This document shows positions 1-8,725 of a stretch of DNA of 64,000 nucleotides, one piece after another; positions within the stretch are counted from its first letter, which is position 1; each line of letters opens with the position of its first letter. The position numbers and the translations under genes were made by a program. The notes beneath the pieces were generated by a model. The model saw nothing but the letters and a program-made list of their open reading frames with translations, was not told the origin of the DNA and made no database searches. The DNA comes from Phenylobacterium sp. Root1290. Lineage in GTDB: Bacteria > Pseudomonadota > Alphaproteobacteria > Caulobacterales > Caulobacteraceae. The stretch is taken from contig NZ_LMEE01000002.1 of NCBI RefSeq assembly GCF_001425305.1, positions 258,191 through 322,190 on the forward strand, given 5' to 3'.

Positions 1-153
1 GGCGATGCGGTCCATCAGCTCGTCCAGCTCGGCGTAGGAGATCGTCCGCCGCGCATCCACCAGCGCCGGCTTGTCCTTCAGCTCGACCGCCTGCGCGCCG
101 ATCACGTCGGGCAGGGTGGCGAAGTCGCGATCGAGAATCTCAGCGGCCGACAT
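1..153 (-). CDS. Acyl-CoA synthetase / AMP-binding enzyme, N-terminal part only
   Basis: The reverse strand reads an open frame from an ATG at 153 to the window edge, giving 51 residues. They run from an MSAAEILDRDF start through a VDARRTISYAELDELMDRIA segment. That pattern (a 'paRR tisYaEl' step followed by an amphipathic helix) is typical of the start of ANL-superfamily AMP-dependent acyl-CoA ligases, which adenylate a carboxylic acid and transfer it to CoA. The catalytic core is outside the window, so the substrate cannot be judged. It is divergent from the SDR gene at 295, with about 140 bp between them for promoters. Confidence 0.6.
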   Translation of the reverse strand, partial: MSAAEILDRDFATLPDVIGAQAVELKDKPALVDARRTISYAELDELMDRIA

Positions 154-294
154 CGAATTTCCTACTGCACGTTCAAATTTTCCGATTGATACGCGCTATT
201 ACGGCAATCTGGAAAGTGGCAATTCGTCAAAATGTCCTGGACAGCGCCGCTCATCGCGACAAAAGCCGCACATCAAACTCAAGGAAAACAGGTC

Positions 295-1092
295 ATGACA
301 TCGAGGCTCGAAGGCAAGGTCGCCGTCATCACCGGCGGGACCAGCGGCATCGGCGAGGCGAGCGTCGAGCTCTTCATCGCCGAGGGCGCGAAGGTCGTGA
401 TCGCTGCGCGTAACGCCGACAAGGGCCAGGAAATGGCCGACCGCCTCGGCGCCACGTTCGTACAGGCCGACGTGCGCCGCGAAGCGGACATCGCACGCGC
501 CATCCAGACCGCGGTCGACACCTACGGCCGGCTCGACTGCCTGTTCAACAACGCCGGCGGCCCCACCGACGGCGACGTCGAAACCGTGACGCCGGAGCAC
601 TTCAGCTACGCGATGGACCTGCTGGTCGGCAGCGTGGTGTTCGGCATCAAGCATGCCGCGCCGATCATGCGCGCCCAGGGCCGCGGCGCGATCATCAACA
701 ACTCCAGCGTCGCGGCGGCCCGCACCCACATGGGCGGCTACCTCTACTCGATGGCCAAGGCCGCAGTGGTCCAGGCGACCAAGATGGCCGGCATGGAGCT
801 TGGGCAGTACGGCGTCAGCGTCAATTCCATCGCGCCCGGCGCGATCGCCACGCCGATCTTCTTCGGAGGTTCCGCCGTCGCCTCGCGAATGGAGGCAGGC
901 GCCGGTGACGCGAAACTCGCGAAGCTGACACGCAACCTCTCGAAAGCCACACCTCTGCGCCGAGCGGGCCTGCCGCACGACATCGCCACCGCCGCGCTGT
1001 TCCTGGCCAGCGACGAGGGCGCGTACATCAACTGCCACGACCTGGTGGTCGACGGCGGCATGACCGCGGGCGGTCGCACCAACTACGAGTAG
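295..1092 (+). CDS. SDR-family NAD(P)-dependent oxidoreductase
   Basis: A 265-residue classical short-chain dehydrogenase. It has the TGGTSGIG nucleotide-binding motif (residues 13-20), NNAG (85-88) and the catalytic Ser137/138-Tyr151-Lys155 set (YSMAK). A PGAIATP segment follows the active site, and a VDGG motif lies close to the C-terminus, as usual. The ATG at 295 is chosen because an AAGGA ribosome site sits about 10 bp upstream and the protein then starts right before the Rossmann fold; the frame is open further upstream without homology. The substrate (an alcohol or ketone) is unknown. The divergent acyl-CoA ligase suggests lipid or xenobiotic catabolism. Confidence 0.9.
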   Translation: MTSRLEGKVAVITGGTSGIGEASVELFIAEGAKVVIAARNADKGQEMADRLGATFVQADVRREADIARAIQTAVDTYGRLDCLFNNAGGPTDGDVETVTPEHFSYAMDLLVGSVVFGIKHAAPIMRAQGRGAIINNSSVAAARTHMGGYLYSMAKAAVVQATKMAGMELGQYGVSVNSIAPGAIATPIFFGGSAVASRMEAGAGDAKLAKLTRNLSKATPLRRAGLPHDIATAALFLASDEGAYINCHDLVVDGGMTAGGRTNYE

Positions 1093-1105
1093 CCCCCAAA
1101 CAAGA

Positions 1106-1133
1106 GCGCCGCGCCCCGAAAGGAGCGCGGCGC
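1106..1133 (+). terminator. Hairpin after the SDR gene
   Basis: GCGCCGCG pairs with CGCGGCGC across a short A-rich loop, starting 13 bp after the SDR stop. There is no T-run, so this is a GC-rich hairpin rather than a textbook intrinsic terminator. Confidence 0.5.
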
Positions 1134-1218
1134 ATTCGCATCACGACGACAGAAACTGATCGTTAAGTAGGATCATTTCTAGGTTATGACATTGCCATCT
1201 GAGTTTTTTTGAGTCTGT

Positions 1219-1230
1219 AGTATGCATACT
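1219..1230. promoter_or_regulatory. Perfect 12-bp palindrome AGTATGCATACT upstream of TBDR
   Basis: AGTATGCATACT is its own reverse complement and lies 83 bp before the TBDR start. A related TTGTATGCATCGACAA stretch follows at 1260-1275, sharing the core TATGCAT. The pair looks like a double operator for a dimeric repressor or activator of the receptor/PQQ-dehydrogenase locus. The cognate regulator is not in the window. Confidence 0.45.
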
Positions 1231-1312
1231 TTCTAGGCGACTCGTCCGGCGAGACGCCGTTGTATGCATCGACAATGGGACCGCGACACGCGGCCCGCTC
1301 ACGGGGGGAAAC

Positions 1313-3700
1313 ATGAACCTGCAACGTCTTTTGCTCGCCACCACCGCCATGGGGGCCGTGTTCGCGCCCCATGCCGCGAACGCGCAAGCGGCGCCCCGCG
1401 ACGGCTATGTGATCGAAGAGCTCGTCGTCACCGCGCAACGGCACGAAGCCGAAATCGAGAGCGCGCCGGTGTCGGTCACGACCTTCGGCGCTGAAGAGCG
1501 CAACCTGATCGGCGCCAACACCGTCCGGGACATGGTGAACCTGACTCCGGGCGTCTACATCTCCGACACCGGCGTCAACATGCGCGGCATCGGTCGCCAG
1601 AACGCAACGACCGCACTCGGCTCCGAGAACGCCATCGCCTACTACGTGAACGGCTTCTACAACGTCGACTTCAACACCGTCGGCGAAAGCACCCTGTTCG
1701 GGGGCAACGTGCAGTTCCTGCGCGGCCCGCAGGGCACCCAGTGGGGTCGCGACTCCATCGGCGGCGCCGCCAACCTGCTCAGCCGCCGCCCGACCGAGAC
1801 CTTCATGGGCGAGGCCCTGGTCGGCTACGGCCGGTACAACTGGAGCACGCTCGGCCTGACGCTGGCCGGCCCGATCAACGACAACTACCGCGTCCGCATC
1901 GGCGTTCAGTCGATCAACCAGCGCGACTCCGCCTCGAAGAACATCGCGCCCTACAAGGCCGGCTACGACGTCGACAACTTCTACGCCGAGTTCCAGCTTG
2001 AGGGCGACGTCACCGAGGACCTGCACTTCCTGCTGCGCTCGACGACCTTCAGCTACCTGAACACGCCGGCTGAGACCGCGCCGGGCCGCTACAACACCGT
2101 CGGGTTTATGGGAGCCCTGGCTCCAAACCCTACGTACCAGTACGAAATCGCCTCGCCGTCGAACGAGCCGCGCCGCATCAATATCGACCAGCGCGGCGTC
2201 GACAAGCTGACCGGCAACCAGGTCCATATCCTGAACGCCGACTGGAACCTGGGCCCCGCCACGCTCTACTACGTGGGCGGCATCGCCCAATATAAATCAA
2301 AGGGTTACAGCGACCTCGACAACACCTCGCGCGGGTCGTACGTCGCCGGCTCGCAGCCCGGCCAGGTGACCGGCACCGGCCTGGCCGACGGCACGGTGGT
2401 CAGCACCAACATGACCGCCAACTACTTGAACCGTAACCAGTATTTCAGCCACGAGCTGCGCCTGGTCGGCAACGACCACGAGAAGCTGGAGTGGACGGTC
2501 GGCGCCTACTTCCTGAAGTCCGACTACAACGAGCGCTACTGGGAAGCGATGCCGGACGTTCCGCAGCTCGCGACCCCCATCTTCGGCGCCGCCCCCTACC
2601 CCGCCGCGCTCGCCAACCCCGACCGCGCCTACTACCAGCAGCACAACATCCTGCGTCAGCAGTCCGCCGCGGCCTTTGGCCAGGCGACCTGGCACATCGA
2701 TGACAGCTGGAGGCTGACGGGCGGCCTGCGCTACACCGTCGACTCCAAGCGGGCGACCACGCAGTTCCGCTATGTCTTCTGGAACCCGGCCTTCGGCGCG
2801 GCCTTCGAATCCACGCCCCAGACAGTGGTCGGCGACATCTGGTCGGCGCCCGAATACGCCGGCAAGCTGCTGAAACTTGAGCAGGACGGCTACACGATCC
2901 GCCTCGGCGTCGAGTACGAGCCGAGCGACGACCTGCTCGTCTACGCAAACTTCGCGCAGGGCTACAAGGCGGGCGGCTTCACCCTCGGCGACGCCACCAC
3001 CAACAACGCCACCGATCCGGAAAAGCTCTACAGCTACGAACTGGGCGTGAAGCACGACATCACCCCGGACCTGCGAGTGTCGGGCGCGCTCTTCTACTAC
3101 GACTATCGTGACTTCCAGGCGCCGATCACCGCCTTCAACTCGCTCACCGGCGGGACGTTCGCGCAGTATACGAACATCGACAAATCGGAACTCTACGGGC
3201 TCGAGCTCGAGGGCGACTGGCGCCCGATGCCCTCGCTCTGGCTGCAAGGCGGCTACAGCTACCTGCACGGCGAGATCAAAGAGTTCTGCTGCGCGGTCGA
3301 CAACACCAACGCCTCGCTGCCGCTGAACACGCCGCAGGACCTGTCCGGCAACACCATGCCGCGCTCGCCGACGCACAAGGTCAGCCTGTCGGGCGCCTAC
3401 ACCTGGGACTTCGAACCCGGCTCCCTGATCTGGGGCGGCTCGGCGGCCTATCAGAGCTCCTATAACCAGAGCGTCTTCGACAATCCGCTGTTCGAAGTGA
3501 AGGGCTACACCCTGGTCAACACCAACCTGACCTGGCGCGCGGCCGACAACCAGTACGACGTGGTGCTGGGGATCACGAACCTCACCGACGAGATCTACGA
3601 CACCTCGATCGCCGTCGGCGGCGCGAACGTGAACTACGCCATCACCCACAACCTGGGCGGCGGCCGGTTCTACAACCTGCAGCTCCGCTACCGCTTCTGA
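1313..3700 (+). CDS. TonB-dependent receptor of the PQQ-dehydrogenase locus
   Basis: A 795-residue outer-membrane receptor for TonB/ExbBD-energised uptake. A signal peptide (about residues 1-24, ending AANA) precedes the TonB box EELVVTAQR (35-43), then the plug domain, including LRGPQGTQWGRDSIGGAANL, and a 22-strand-type barrel ending in the aromatic YNLQLRYRF. The ATG is preceded by GGGGGGAAAC. The next genes encode a secreted cytochrome/PQQ dehydrogenase and a lipoprotein hydrolase, so the ligand is plausibly the polymer or oligomer they degrade. That substrate is inferred from context. A strong hairpin follows the stop. Confidence 0.93.
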   Translation: MNLQRLLLATTAMGAVFAPHAANAQAAPRDGYVIEELVVTAQRHEAEIESAPVSVTTFGAEERNLIGANTVRDMVNLTPGVYISDTGVNMRGIGRQNATTALGSENAIAYYVNGFYNVDFNTVGESTLFGGNVQFLRGPQGTQWGRDSIGGAANLLSRRPTETFMGEALVGYGRYNWSTLGLTLAGPINDNYRVRIGVQSINQRDSASKNIAPYKAGYDVDNFYAEFQLEGDVTEDLHFLLRSTTFSYLNTPAETAPGRYNTVGFMGALAPNPTYQYEIASPSNEPRRINIDQRGVDKLTGNQVHILNADWNLGPATLYYVGGIAQYKSKGYSDLDNTSRGSYVAGSQPGQVTGTGLADGTVVSTNMTANYLNRNQYFSHELRLVGNDHEKLEWTVGAYFLKSDYNERYWEAMPDVPQLATPIFGAAPYPAALANPDRAYYQQHNILRQQSAAAFGQATWHIDDSWRLTGGLRYTVDSKRATTQFRYVFWNPAFGAAFESTPQTVVGDIWSAPEYAGKLLKLEQDGYTIRLGVEYEPSDDLLVYANFAQGYKAGGFTLGDATTNNATDPEKLYSYELGVKHDITPDLRVSGALFYYDYRDFQAPITAFNSLTGGTFAQYTNIDKSELYGLELEGDWRPMPSLWLQGGYSYLHGEIKEFCCAVDNTNASLPLNTPQDLSGNTMPRSPTHKVSLSGAYTWDFEPGSLIWGGSAAYQSSYNQSVFDNPLFEVKGYTLVNTNLTWRAADNQYDVVLGITNLTDEIYDTSIAVGGANVNYAITHNLGGGRFYNLQLRYRF

Positions 3701-3710
3701 CCGTCGCGCA

Positions 3711-3745
3711 AGGCGCCCGGGCCCGCGGCCCGGGCGCCTTTCCGT
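3711..3745 (+). terminator. Strong hairpin between TBDR and PQQ dehydrogenase
   Basis: A perfect 13-bp stem (AGGCGCCCGGGCC at 3711-3723 pairing with 3727-3739) with a 3-nt CGC loop, followed by TTCCGTTC. It lies in the 65 bp between two co-directional genes. It may end most TBDR transcripts and leave partial read-through into the catabolic genes, or protect a 3' end. Confidence 0.7.
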
Positions 3746-3765
3746 TCAAGCTCAAAGAGTTCCGC

Positions 3766-5721
3766 ATGATCCAGCGCCTGCCGCCCCGCGTCCGTGCGGC
3801 GATCGTCCCGGCGACCTTGACCGCACTCGCCCTCACGCTGGGCGCCTCGCTGACCGCCCAGGCGTCCGACGCCATCGCCCCGCCGCCCGACGGCGAGGCG
3901 CTCTACAAGGAGCGCTGCGCGGTCTGCCACGACAACGCCGTCGACCGAACGCCTGCGCGTGAGGTTCTGTCCAAGAACCCGCCCTCCTTCATCATCTCCT
4001 CGCTGACCAACGGCGCCATGGCGCCGATGGCCGAGGGGCTCTCCGGCGCCGAGAAGGCCGCCATCGCGGCCTACATCACCGGGACCAAGCTTCCGCCGGT
4101 CGCCGGCGACATCGACCCCAACAGCATCTGGGGGCCGTCGGCCGCGAACATGCCGCTCGACGCGCCGAAGTGCGAGACGCCCGCGCCGCCGATCAACTTG
4201 AAGGCCGCCGGCTGGAACGGCTGGAGCCCGACCACCCGCAACGCGCGCTACCAGGCCAAGCCCGGCCTGAAGGCCTCGGACGTCTCACGGCTCAAGCTCA
4301 AGTGGGCCTTCAACTACCCCGGGGCCAAGAACGGCCAGGCGACGATCGTTGGCGACTGGCTGTTCACCACCAGCATGTCCGGCGCGGTCTACGCGCTCGA
4401 CGCCAGGACGGGCTGCGTCCGCTGGCGCCACGAGGCCGAGGCGGCCACCCGGTCCAGCGTCACCGTCATCCCGTTGCCGGCCGGCTCGCCGGCGCGCCAC
4501 GCCCTGTTCTTCTCGGACTGGACCAAGGCCGCCGTCGCTCTGGACGCCGAAACCGGCAAGCAGCTCTGGAAGACCAAGGTCGACGACTCCGCGGGTCTGC
4601 AGATGACCGGCGCGCCCACCGTCCACGATGGCAAGCTGTTCGTGCCGATCTCGTCCGGTATCGAGGCCTTCGCCGAGTACGACGGCTGGGAGTGCTGCAA
4701 ATTCCGAGGCTCGCTGGTGACGCTCGACGTGGTCACCGGCAAGGTGCTCTGGAAGACCTACACCACCGCGGTCGAACCGAAGATCTTCACCACCAACCGC
4801 CTGGGCCGCCCCATGTGGGGTCCCTCCGGCGGGTCGATCTGGTCGGCGCCGACGATCGACCCCAAGCGGGGCCTCGTCTACGTCGGCACCTCGAACTCCT
4901 ACACCGATGTGCCGTACGACGGCTCCGACGCGGTGATGGCCATGGACATCGCCACCGGCGAGGTCCGGTGGATGCACCAGCTGCTGGCCAACGACAACTT
5001 CATCAACGGTTGCTGGGAAGGCTACGGCCGCAAGGAGCTGGCGGCCAACTGCCCCAAGAACCTAGGCCCCGACTTCTCGATCGGCAACTCGCCGATCCTG
5101 CAGGACCTGCCAGGCGGCAAACAGCTGCTGCTGGTCGGCCAGAAGTCGGGACATGTCTACGCGCTGGATCCCGCCGCCGAAGGCAAGGTGGTCTGGAGCC
5201 GCCGCATCGGTCCCGGCAGCGCCCTGGGCGGCGTCGAGTTCGGCATGGCCAGCGACGGCAAGCGACTTTACGTCGGCGTCTCCGATGTGCTGGCCGGCGA
5301 CGAGGGCAAGCCTGGCGTCTATGCCCTGCGCATCGCCGACGGCGAACTGCTGTGGAGCGCGCCCTCGCCCGCCAACCCCAAGTGCCGCTGGACCGGCCGT
5401 TGGTGCCATGGAGCGGTCTCGCAGGCGGTGAGCGCCATGCCCGGCCTGGTCTTCGCCGGCGCCTATGACGGCGTCTTCCGCGCCTATGACGCGACCACCG
5501 GCAAGGTGGTCTGGTCCTACGACACCGGCTCTGAACCCACCGACGTGCTGGGAGGGCGCAAGGCCTTCGGCGGCGTCATGGACGGCGCGGGACCGACCAT
5601 CTCAGGCGGCATGGTCTACGTGCACTCGGGCTATGCGGGCCGTTCCGGCGCCAGCGCCGGACGCGACCTGACCGGCGCCGACGGCAACGTGCTCATGGCC
5701 TTTTCAATCGACGGCAAGTGA
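3766..5721 (+). CDS. Cytochrome c-PQQ dehydrogenase fusion, polyvinyl-alcohol-dehydrogenase type
   Basis: A 651-residue exported quinoprotein. A signal peptide (about 1-33) leads into a class I cytochrome c domain with CAVCH (Cys51, Cys54, His55) and a likely axial Met in the GAMAPM segment. A PQQ-type beta-propeller follows, with repeated A-x-D-x-x-T-G-x-x-x-W blades such as ALDARTGCVRW, ALDAETGKQLW, TLDVVTGKVLW and AYDATTGKVVW. An N-terminal haem domain before the propeller is the order in cytochrome-type polyvinyl alcohol dehydrogenase (EC 1.1.2.6), unlike methanol/ethanol dehydrogenases where it is C-terminal or absent. It would oxidise secondary hydroxyls in the periplasm and pass electrons to the haem. 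The exact substrate is not proven. Confidence 0.85.
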   Translation: MIQRLPPRVRAAIVPATLTALALTLGASLTAQASDAIAPPPDGEALYKERCAVCHDNAVDRTPAREVLSKNPPSFIISSLTNGAMAPMAEGLSGAEKAAIAAYITGTKLPPVAGDIDPNSIWGPSAANMPLDAPKCETPAPPINLKAAGWNGWSPTTRNARYQAKPGLKASDVSRLKLKWAFNYPGAKNGQATIVGDWLFTTSMSGAVYALDARTGCVRWRHEAEAATRSSVTVIPLPAGSPARHALFFSDWTKAAVALDAETGKQLWKTKVDDSAGLQMTGAPTVHDGKLFVPISSGIEAFAEYDGWECCKFRGSLVTLDVVTGKVLWKTYTTAVEPKIFTTNRLGRPMWGPSGGSIWSAPTIDPKRGLVYVGTSNSYTDVPYDGSDAVMAMDIATGEVRWMHQLLANDNFINGCWEGYGRKELAANCPKNLGPDFSIGNSPILQDLPGGKQLLLVGQKSGHVYALDPAAEGKVVWSRRIGPGSALGGVEFGMASDGKRLYVGVSDVLAGDEGKPGVYALRIADGELLWSAPSPANPKCRWTGRWCHGAVSQAVSAMPGLVFAGAYDGVFRAYDATTGKVVWSYDTGSEPTDVLGGRKAFGGVMDGAGPTISGGMVYVHSGYAGRSGASAGRDLTGADGNVLMAFSIDGK

Positions 5722-5733
5722 CGGGGAAAGCAG

Positions 5734-6825
5734 ATGAACTCTGAACTCAAGATCCTGGGCGTGGGCGCGCTGCTGACCTCGTTGGCCGGATGCGCCGCCG
5801 CCGACAAGCCGCAGGTTGAAAGCGCCAAAGCCCCGCAGATCACCTGGGAGTGCCCCGATGGCTACCAGGTCAAGGAAGGGCTGAACGTCGATTTCCCCCA
5901 CAAGGGTGAAAAGCGCGCCTTCTATGTCCATCCGGCCAAGGGCGTTGCCGGACCTGCGCCCGTCTGGGTCCCGCTGACCGGAACGGTCGAGTCGACCTAC
6001 GCCAATCTCAACGTTGCGCGCAGCGGCGCCAACGCGCTGATGGCCGACAAGGGCTTCACGGTGATCGGCCCGGTCCGCGAGTGCGCCAACCAGGACCCCA
6101 ATCTGGGCGGCGGCGCCTGCAACGGTCCGGGCAAGGACGGCTGGAACTGGATGCCTTGGCGCGAAGGCCGCGCCCCCACCGCGGCGGGCGACGCCTGGAA
6201 AAACGACCAAGGCCCGGACTCGAGCTTCTTCGAAGCCATGATCAAGTGCGTCGGGACGAAGTTCCCGCTCGACGCCAGCCGGTTCTACATCGGCGGCATC
6301 TCCTCGGGCGGGACCATGACCAACCGGGCGCTGACCTTCCGCTCCGACTTCTGGGCCGGCGGCATGCCGATCTCGGGCGAGTGGTACGTCAGCAAGGATG
6401 ATGGCGGCCCGCTGAGCTTCGACGCCGCCCGCCAGGCGGTGATCGACGCTCCCGCCAAGATCCATCAGGGCCGCATCGGCCCCTTCCCCCTCAAGGACGA
6501 TCTCGATCCGATGATCGTGGTCACGGTCTGGGGCGGCGAGAAGGACATCTGGCACTGCGGCTCGGTGCTGTGCGCGGACTATCGCCCCAGCACCCAGGCC
6601 GGGTCCAACTACTTCAGCTCCAAGCCCAACGTGGTCCACGTCGCCTGCACCGCCACCCATGGCCATATGTGGCCGCAGGTGAACACCCAGGCCTTCAACC
6701 TCTGGGCGCTGACCACCATGGCCTCGCATCCCAAGGGCTCTGACCCGCGGAAGTTCAAGCTGACCGCCCCGCCCGAGGGCTACAGCTGCAAGATCGGCAG
6801 GTTCGACAACCTCTACGCCGAATAG
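5734..6825 (+). CDS. Lipoprotein serine hydrolase resembling oxidised-PVA (beta-diketone) hydrolase
   Basis: A 363-residue lipoprotein with lipobox LAGC (Cys20) and an alpha/beta-hydrolase nucleophile motif GISSGG (Ser190 in GxSxG). A candidate catalytic His lies in THGHMW near residue 308, and several cysteines probably form disulfides. It starts 12 bp after the PQQ dehydrogenase stop, behind GGGAAAGCAG, so the two are translationally linked. The pair mirrors the pvaA-oph arrangement, where oxidised PVA hydrolase (EC 3.7.1.7) cleaves the diketone made by PVA dehydrogenase. The family assignment rests on length, the lipoprotein signal, the SSGG motif and the neighbour. A PHB-depolymerase-like esterase is the alternative. 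Confidence 0.7.
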   Translation: MNSELKILGVGALLTSLAGCAAADKPQVESAKAPQITWECPDGYQVKEGLNVDFPHKGEKRAFYVHPAKGVAGPAPVWVPLTGTVESTYANLNVARSGANALMADKGFTVIGPVRECANQDPNLGGGACNGPGKDGWNWMPWREGRAPTAAGDAWKNDQGPDSSFFEAMIKCVGTKFPLDASRFYIGGISSGGTMTNRALTFRSDFWAGGMPISGEWYVSKDDGGPLSFDAARQAVIDAPAKIHQGRIGPFPLKDDLDPMIVVTVWGGEKDIWHCGSVLCADYRPSTQAGSNYFSSKPNVVHVACTATHGHMWPQVNTQAFNLWALTTMASHPKGSDPRKFKLTAPPEGYSCKIGRFDNLYAE

Positions 6826-6830
6826 TTCGA

Positions 6831-6865
6831 AGGGCCGGCCCGTTCAGCGCGCCGGCCCTTTTTCC
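6831..6865 (+). terminator. Intrinsic terminator of the PQQ dehydrogenase/hydrolase unit
   Basis: AGGGCCGGC (6831-6839) pairs with GCCGGCCCT (6851-6859) and is followed by a run of five T, five bases after the hydrolase stop. Confidence 0.85.
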
Positions 6866-7051
6866 TGCAGCCGCCCTGCGCGACCGCACAGGGGCCGCTT
6901 GGCGCCAGTTGCGGAACCCGGCATCGCCCCGATTGCGGACCTTCACGGCTCCATCGCGAGGCAAGGTGACGCGCTTCGCAGCTTGCCATGGCGTGGCTAT
7001 CGGTGGGAGTTGCTGCCGCTGAAGCCGCTCACCTGACAGCATTGCCGCGAA

Positions 7052-8005
7052 ATGACCGAGCACCACCTGCCTGTATGTGTCGCCGCCCTTTACCGGTTCT
7101 CGCCGTTTAGCGACTGCGAGCGGCTGCGCGATGGACTGGCGGCTGTCTGCGCCGACCACGGGATCAAAGGCACGCTGCTGCTGGCGCCGGAGGGCATCAA
7201 TGGCACGATCGCGGGCACACCGGACGGGATCGATGCGGCGCTGGCCTATATCCGCACGCTGCCCGGCTGCGAGCACCTATCGGTGAAGATCTCCCGCGCC
7301 GAGGTCATGCCGTTCTACAGGATGAAGGTCCGCATCAAGCGCGAGATCGTCACCATGGGGCAGCCGCACATAAACCCCCTGGAGGCCGGACACTATTTGT
7401 CGGCCGACGACTGGAACACCCTGATCAGCGAGCCGGACACGCTCGTCATCGACACCCGAAACGACTACGAGGTCAGGATCGGCACCTTCGTGGGCGCAGT
7501 GAACCCGGGGACGAGTAGTTTCCGGGAGTTTCCAGACTGGTTCCGCGCGAACCGCGAGGCCCTGCTGGGTGGCCGGACGTCGCCGAAGATCGCCATGTTC
7601 TGCACCGGCGGAATTCGCTGCGAGAAGGCGACCGCCTTCCTGAAGTCGGAAGGTCTGGACGCCGTTTATCACCTCGACGGCGGCATCCTGAAATACCTGG
7701 AGACGGCGAGCGGGCCGACGAGCCTTTGGGAAGGCGAGTGTTTCGTCTTTGACCAGCGCGTGGCGCTCGGCCCTGGTCTTGCGCCAGGAAGCCACGTGCT
7801 GTGCCGCGCCTGCCGCATGCCGGTCACTTCGGAGGAGCGCGCCTCGCCGCTCTACGAAGACGGTGTCAGCTGCCCGGCCTGCCATGGCGAGCGGGACGTG
7901 CAACAACGGGCGGGCTACGCGGAGCGGCAGCGCCAGGTCGCTCTGGCCGCGTCACGCGGCATCGACCACTTCGCCAGCGGGCCACCGGCCAAGCCAGATC
8001 GCTAA
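7052..8005 (+). CDS. trhO: tRNA uridine(34) hydroxylase TrhO (rhodanese-like, UPF0176/YceA)
   Basis: 317 residues. Features are an N-terminal acylphosphatase-like domain (LLAPEGINGTIAG, about 43-55), a rhodanese domain with the active-site loop CTGGIRCEKA (Cys184), and a C-terminal cysteine cluster (CRACRMP and CPACHGE). These features define TrhO, which hydroxylates U34 of certain tRNAs on the way to 5-methoxy- or carboxymethoxyuridine. Length and motif order match the family. It is monocistronic, behind the terminator of the previous operon. Confidence 0.93.
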   Translation: MTEHHLPVCVAALYRFSPFSDCERLRDGLAAVCADHGIKGTLLLAPEGINGTIAGTPDGIDAALAYIRTLPGCEHLSVKISRAEVMPFYRMKVRIKREIVTMGQPHINPLEAGHYLSADDWNTLISEPDTLVIDTRNDYEVRIGTFVGAVNPGTSSFREFPDWFRANREALLGGRTSPKIAMFCTGGIRCEKATAFLKSEGLDAVYHLDGGILKYLETASGPTSLWEGECFVFDQRVALGPGLAPGSHVLCRACRMPVTSEERASPLYEDGVSCPACHGERDVQQRAGYAERQRQVALAASRGIDHFASGPPAKPDR

Positions 8006-8106
8006 CGTCCACCGAACGCCAAGTCCGGACGCCGGACCGAGGCGCCCTGTCCTCGCCCCCACCAGCCTGCCAGCTTCGACACCGCAGCGAAGTCATCGGA
8101 CTTTCC

Positions 8107-8709
8107 CTAAAGGAGCCCGCAGGCATCCTCGAAGCTCAGTCTCGGCAGCCGAGCGAGCTCGCTGCTTCTGTCGGCCCTGCCGAGATTGCAGATGAAGTTG
8201 CTAACGACGGCGCTGCCGGTGAAGAACTCGCGGTCGACCCCTGCGTGGTCGAAGCCAGAGAGCGGCCCGCAGTCCAGCCCGAGGGCCCTGGCTGCGAGCA
8301 TTAGATATGCGCCCTGCAGCGTCCCGTTGCGCAAGGCCGTCACGGCCGCCACCTCCGGATCGGAGAACCAAGCTTTGGCGCCGGGGTTGTGGGGGAAGAG
8401 CTGCGGGATCATGTCGGCGAACTGAAGGTCGTAGCCGACGATCACTGTCGCGGGCGCGGCCAGCGTCTTGGCGCGGTTCGCACTGGAGAGGTGCGGAGCA
8501 AGCCGCGCCTTGGCCTCAGGCGTCGTCAGGAACAGGAAACGCGCCGGCGACACGTTGGCCGAAGTCGGGCCAAGCTTGGCCAGGTCATAGACCTTCCGGA
8601 GCAGCCCTTCCGACACACCGCCCGGCGCCCAGGCGTTGGCGGACCGCGCGGTGCGAAAAAGCGTGTCGAGAGCGGTCTCGGACACGGCCGCCGAAGCTTG
8701 ACTGGTCAT
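8107..8709 (-). CDS. rutE: RutE-like malonic semialdehyde reductase / nitroreductase
   Basis: 200 residues, closely matching the RutE pattern. LFRTARSANAW, GPTSANVSPARFLFL, QGAYLMLAARALGLDCGPLSGFD and the terminal LPRLSFEDACGLL are all conserved. RutE-type flavoproteins reduce malonic semialdehyde to 3-hydroxypropionate in pyrimidine breakdown, where they follow the RutA flavin monooxygenase. Here no other rut genes are present, but it ends a cluster with two flavin monooxygenases, so it may clear an aldehyde they produce. The ATG at 8709 gives the usual family length; open frame continues upstream into the rhodanese gene. The start is uncertain because no clear ribosome site is seen. Confidence 0.82.
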   Translation of the reverse strand: MTSQASAAVSETALDTLFRTARSANAWAPGGVSEGLLRKVYDLAKLGPTSANVSPARFLFLTTPEAKARLAPHLSSANRAKTLAAPATVIVGYDLQFADMIPQLFPHNPGAKAWFSDPEVAAVTALRNGTLQGAYLMLAARALGLDCGPLSGFDHAGVDREFFTGSAVVSNFICNLGRADRSSELARLPRLSFEDACGLL

Positions 8710-8725
8710 CTTCGACAAGAGCCGC

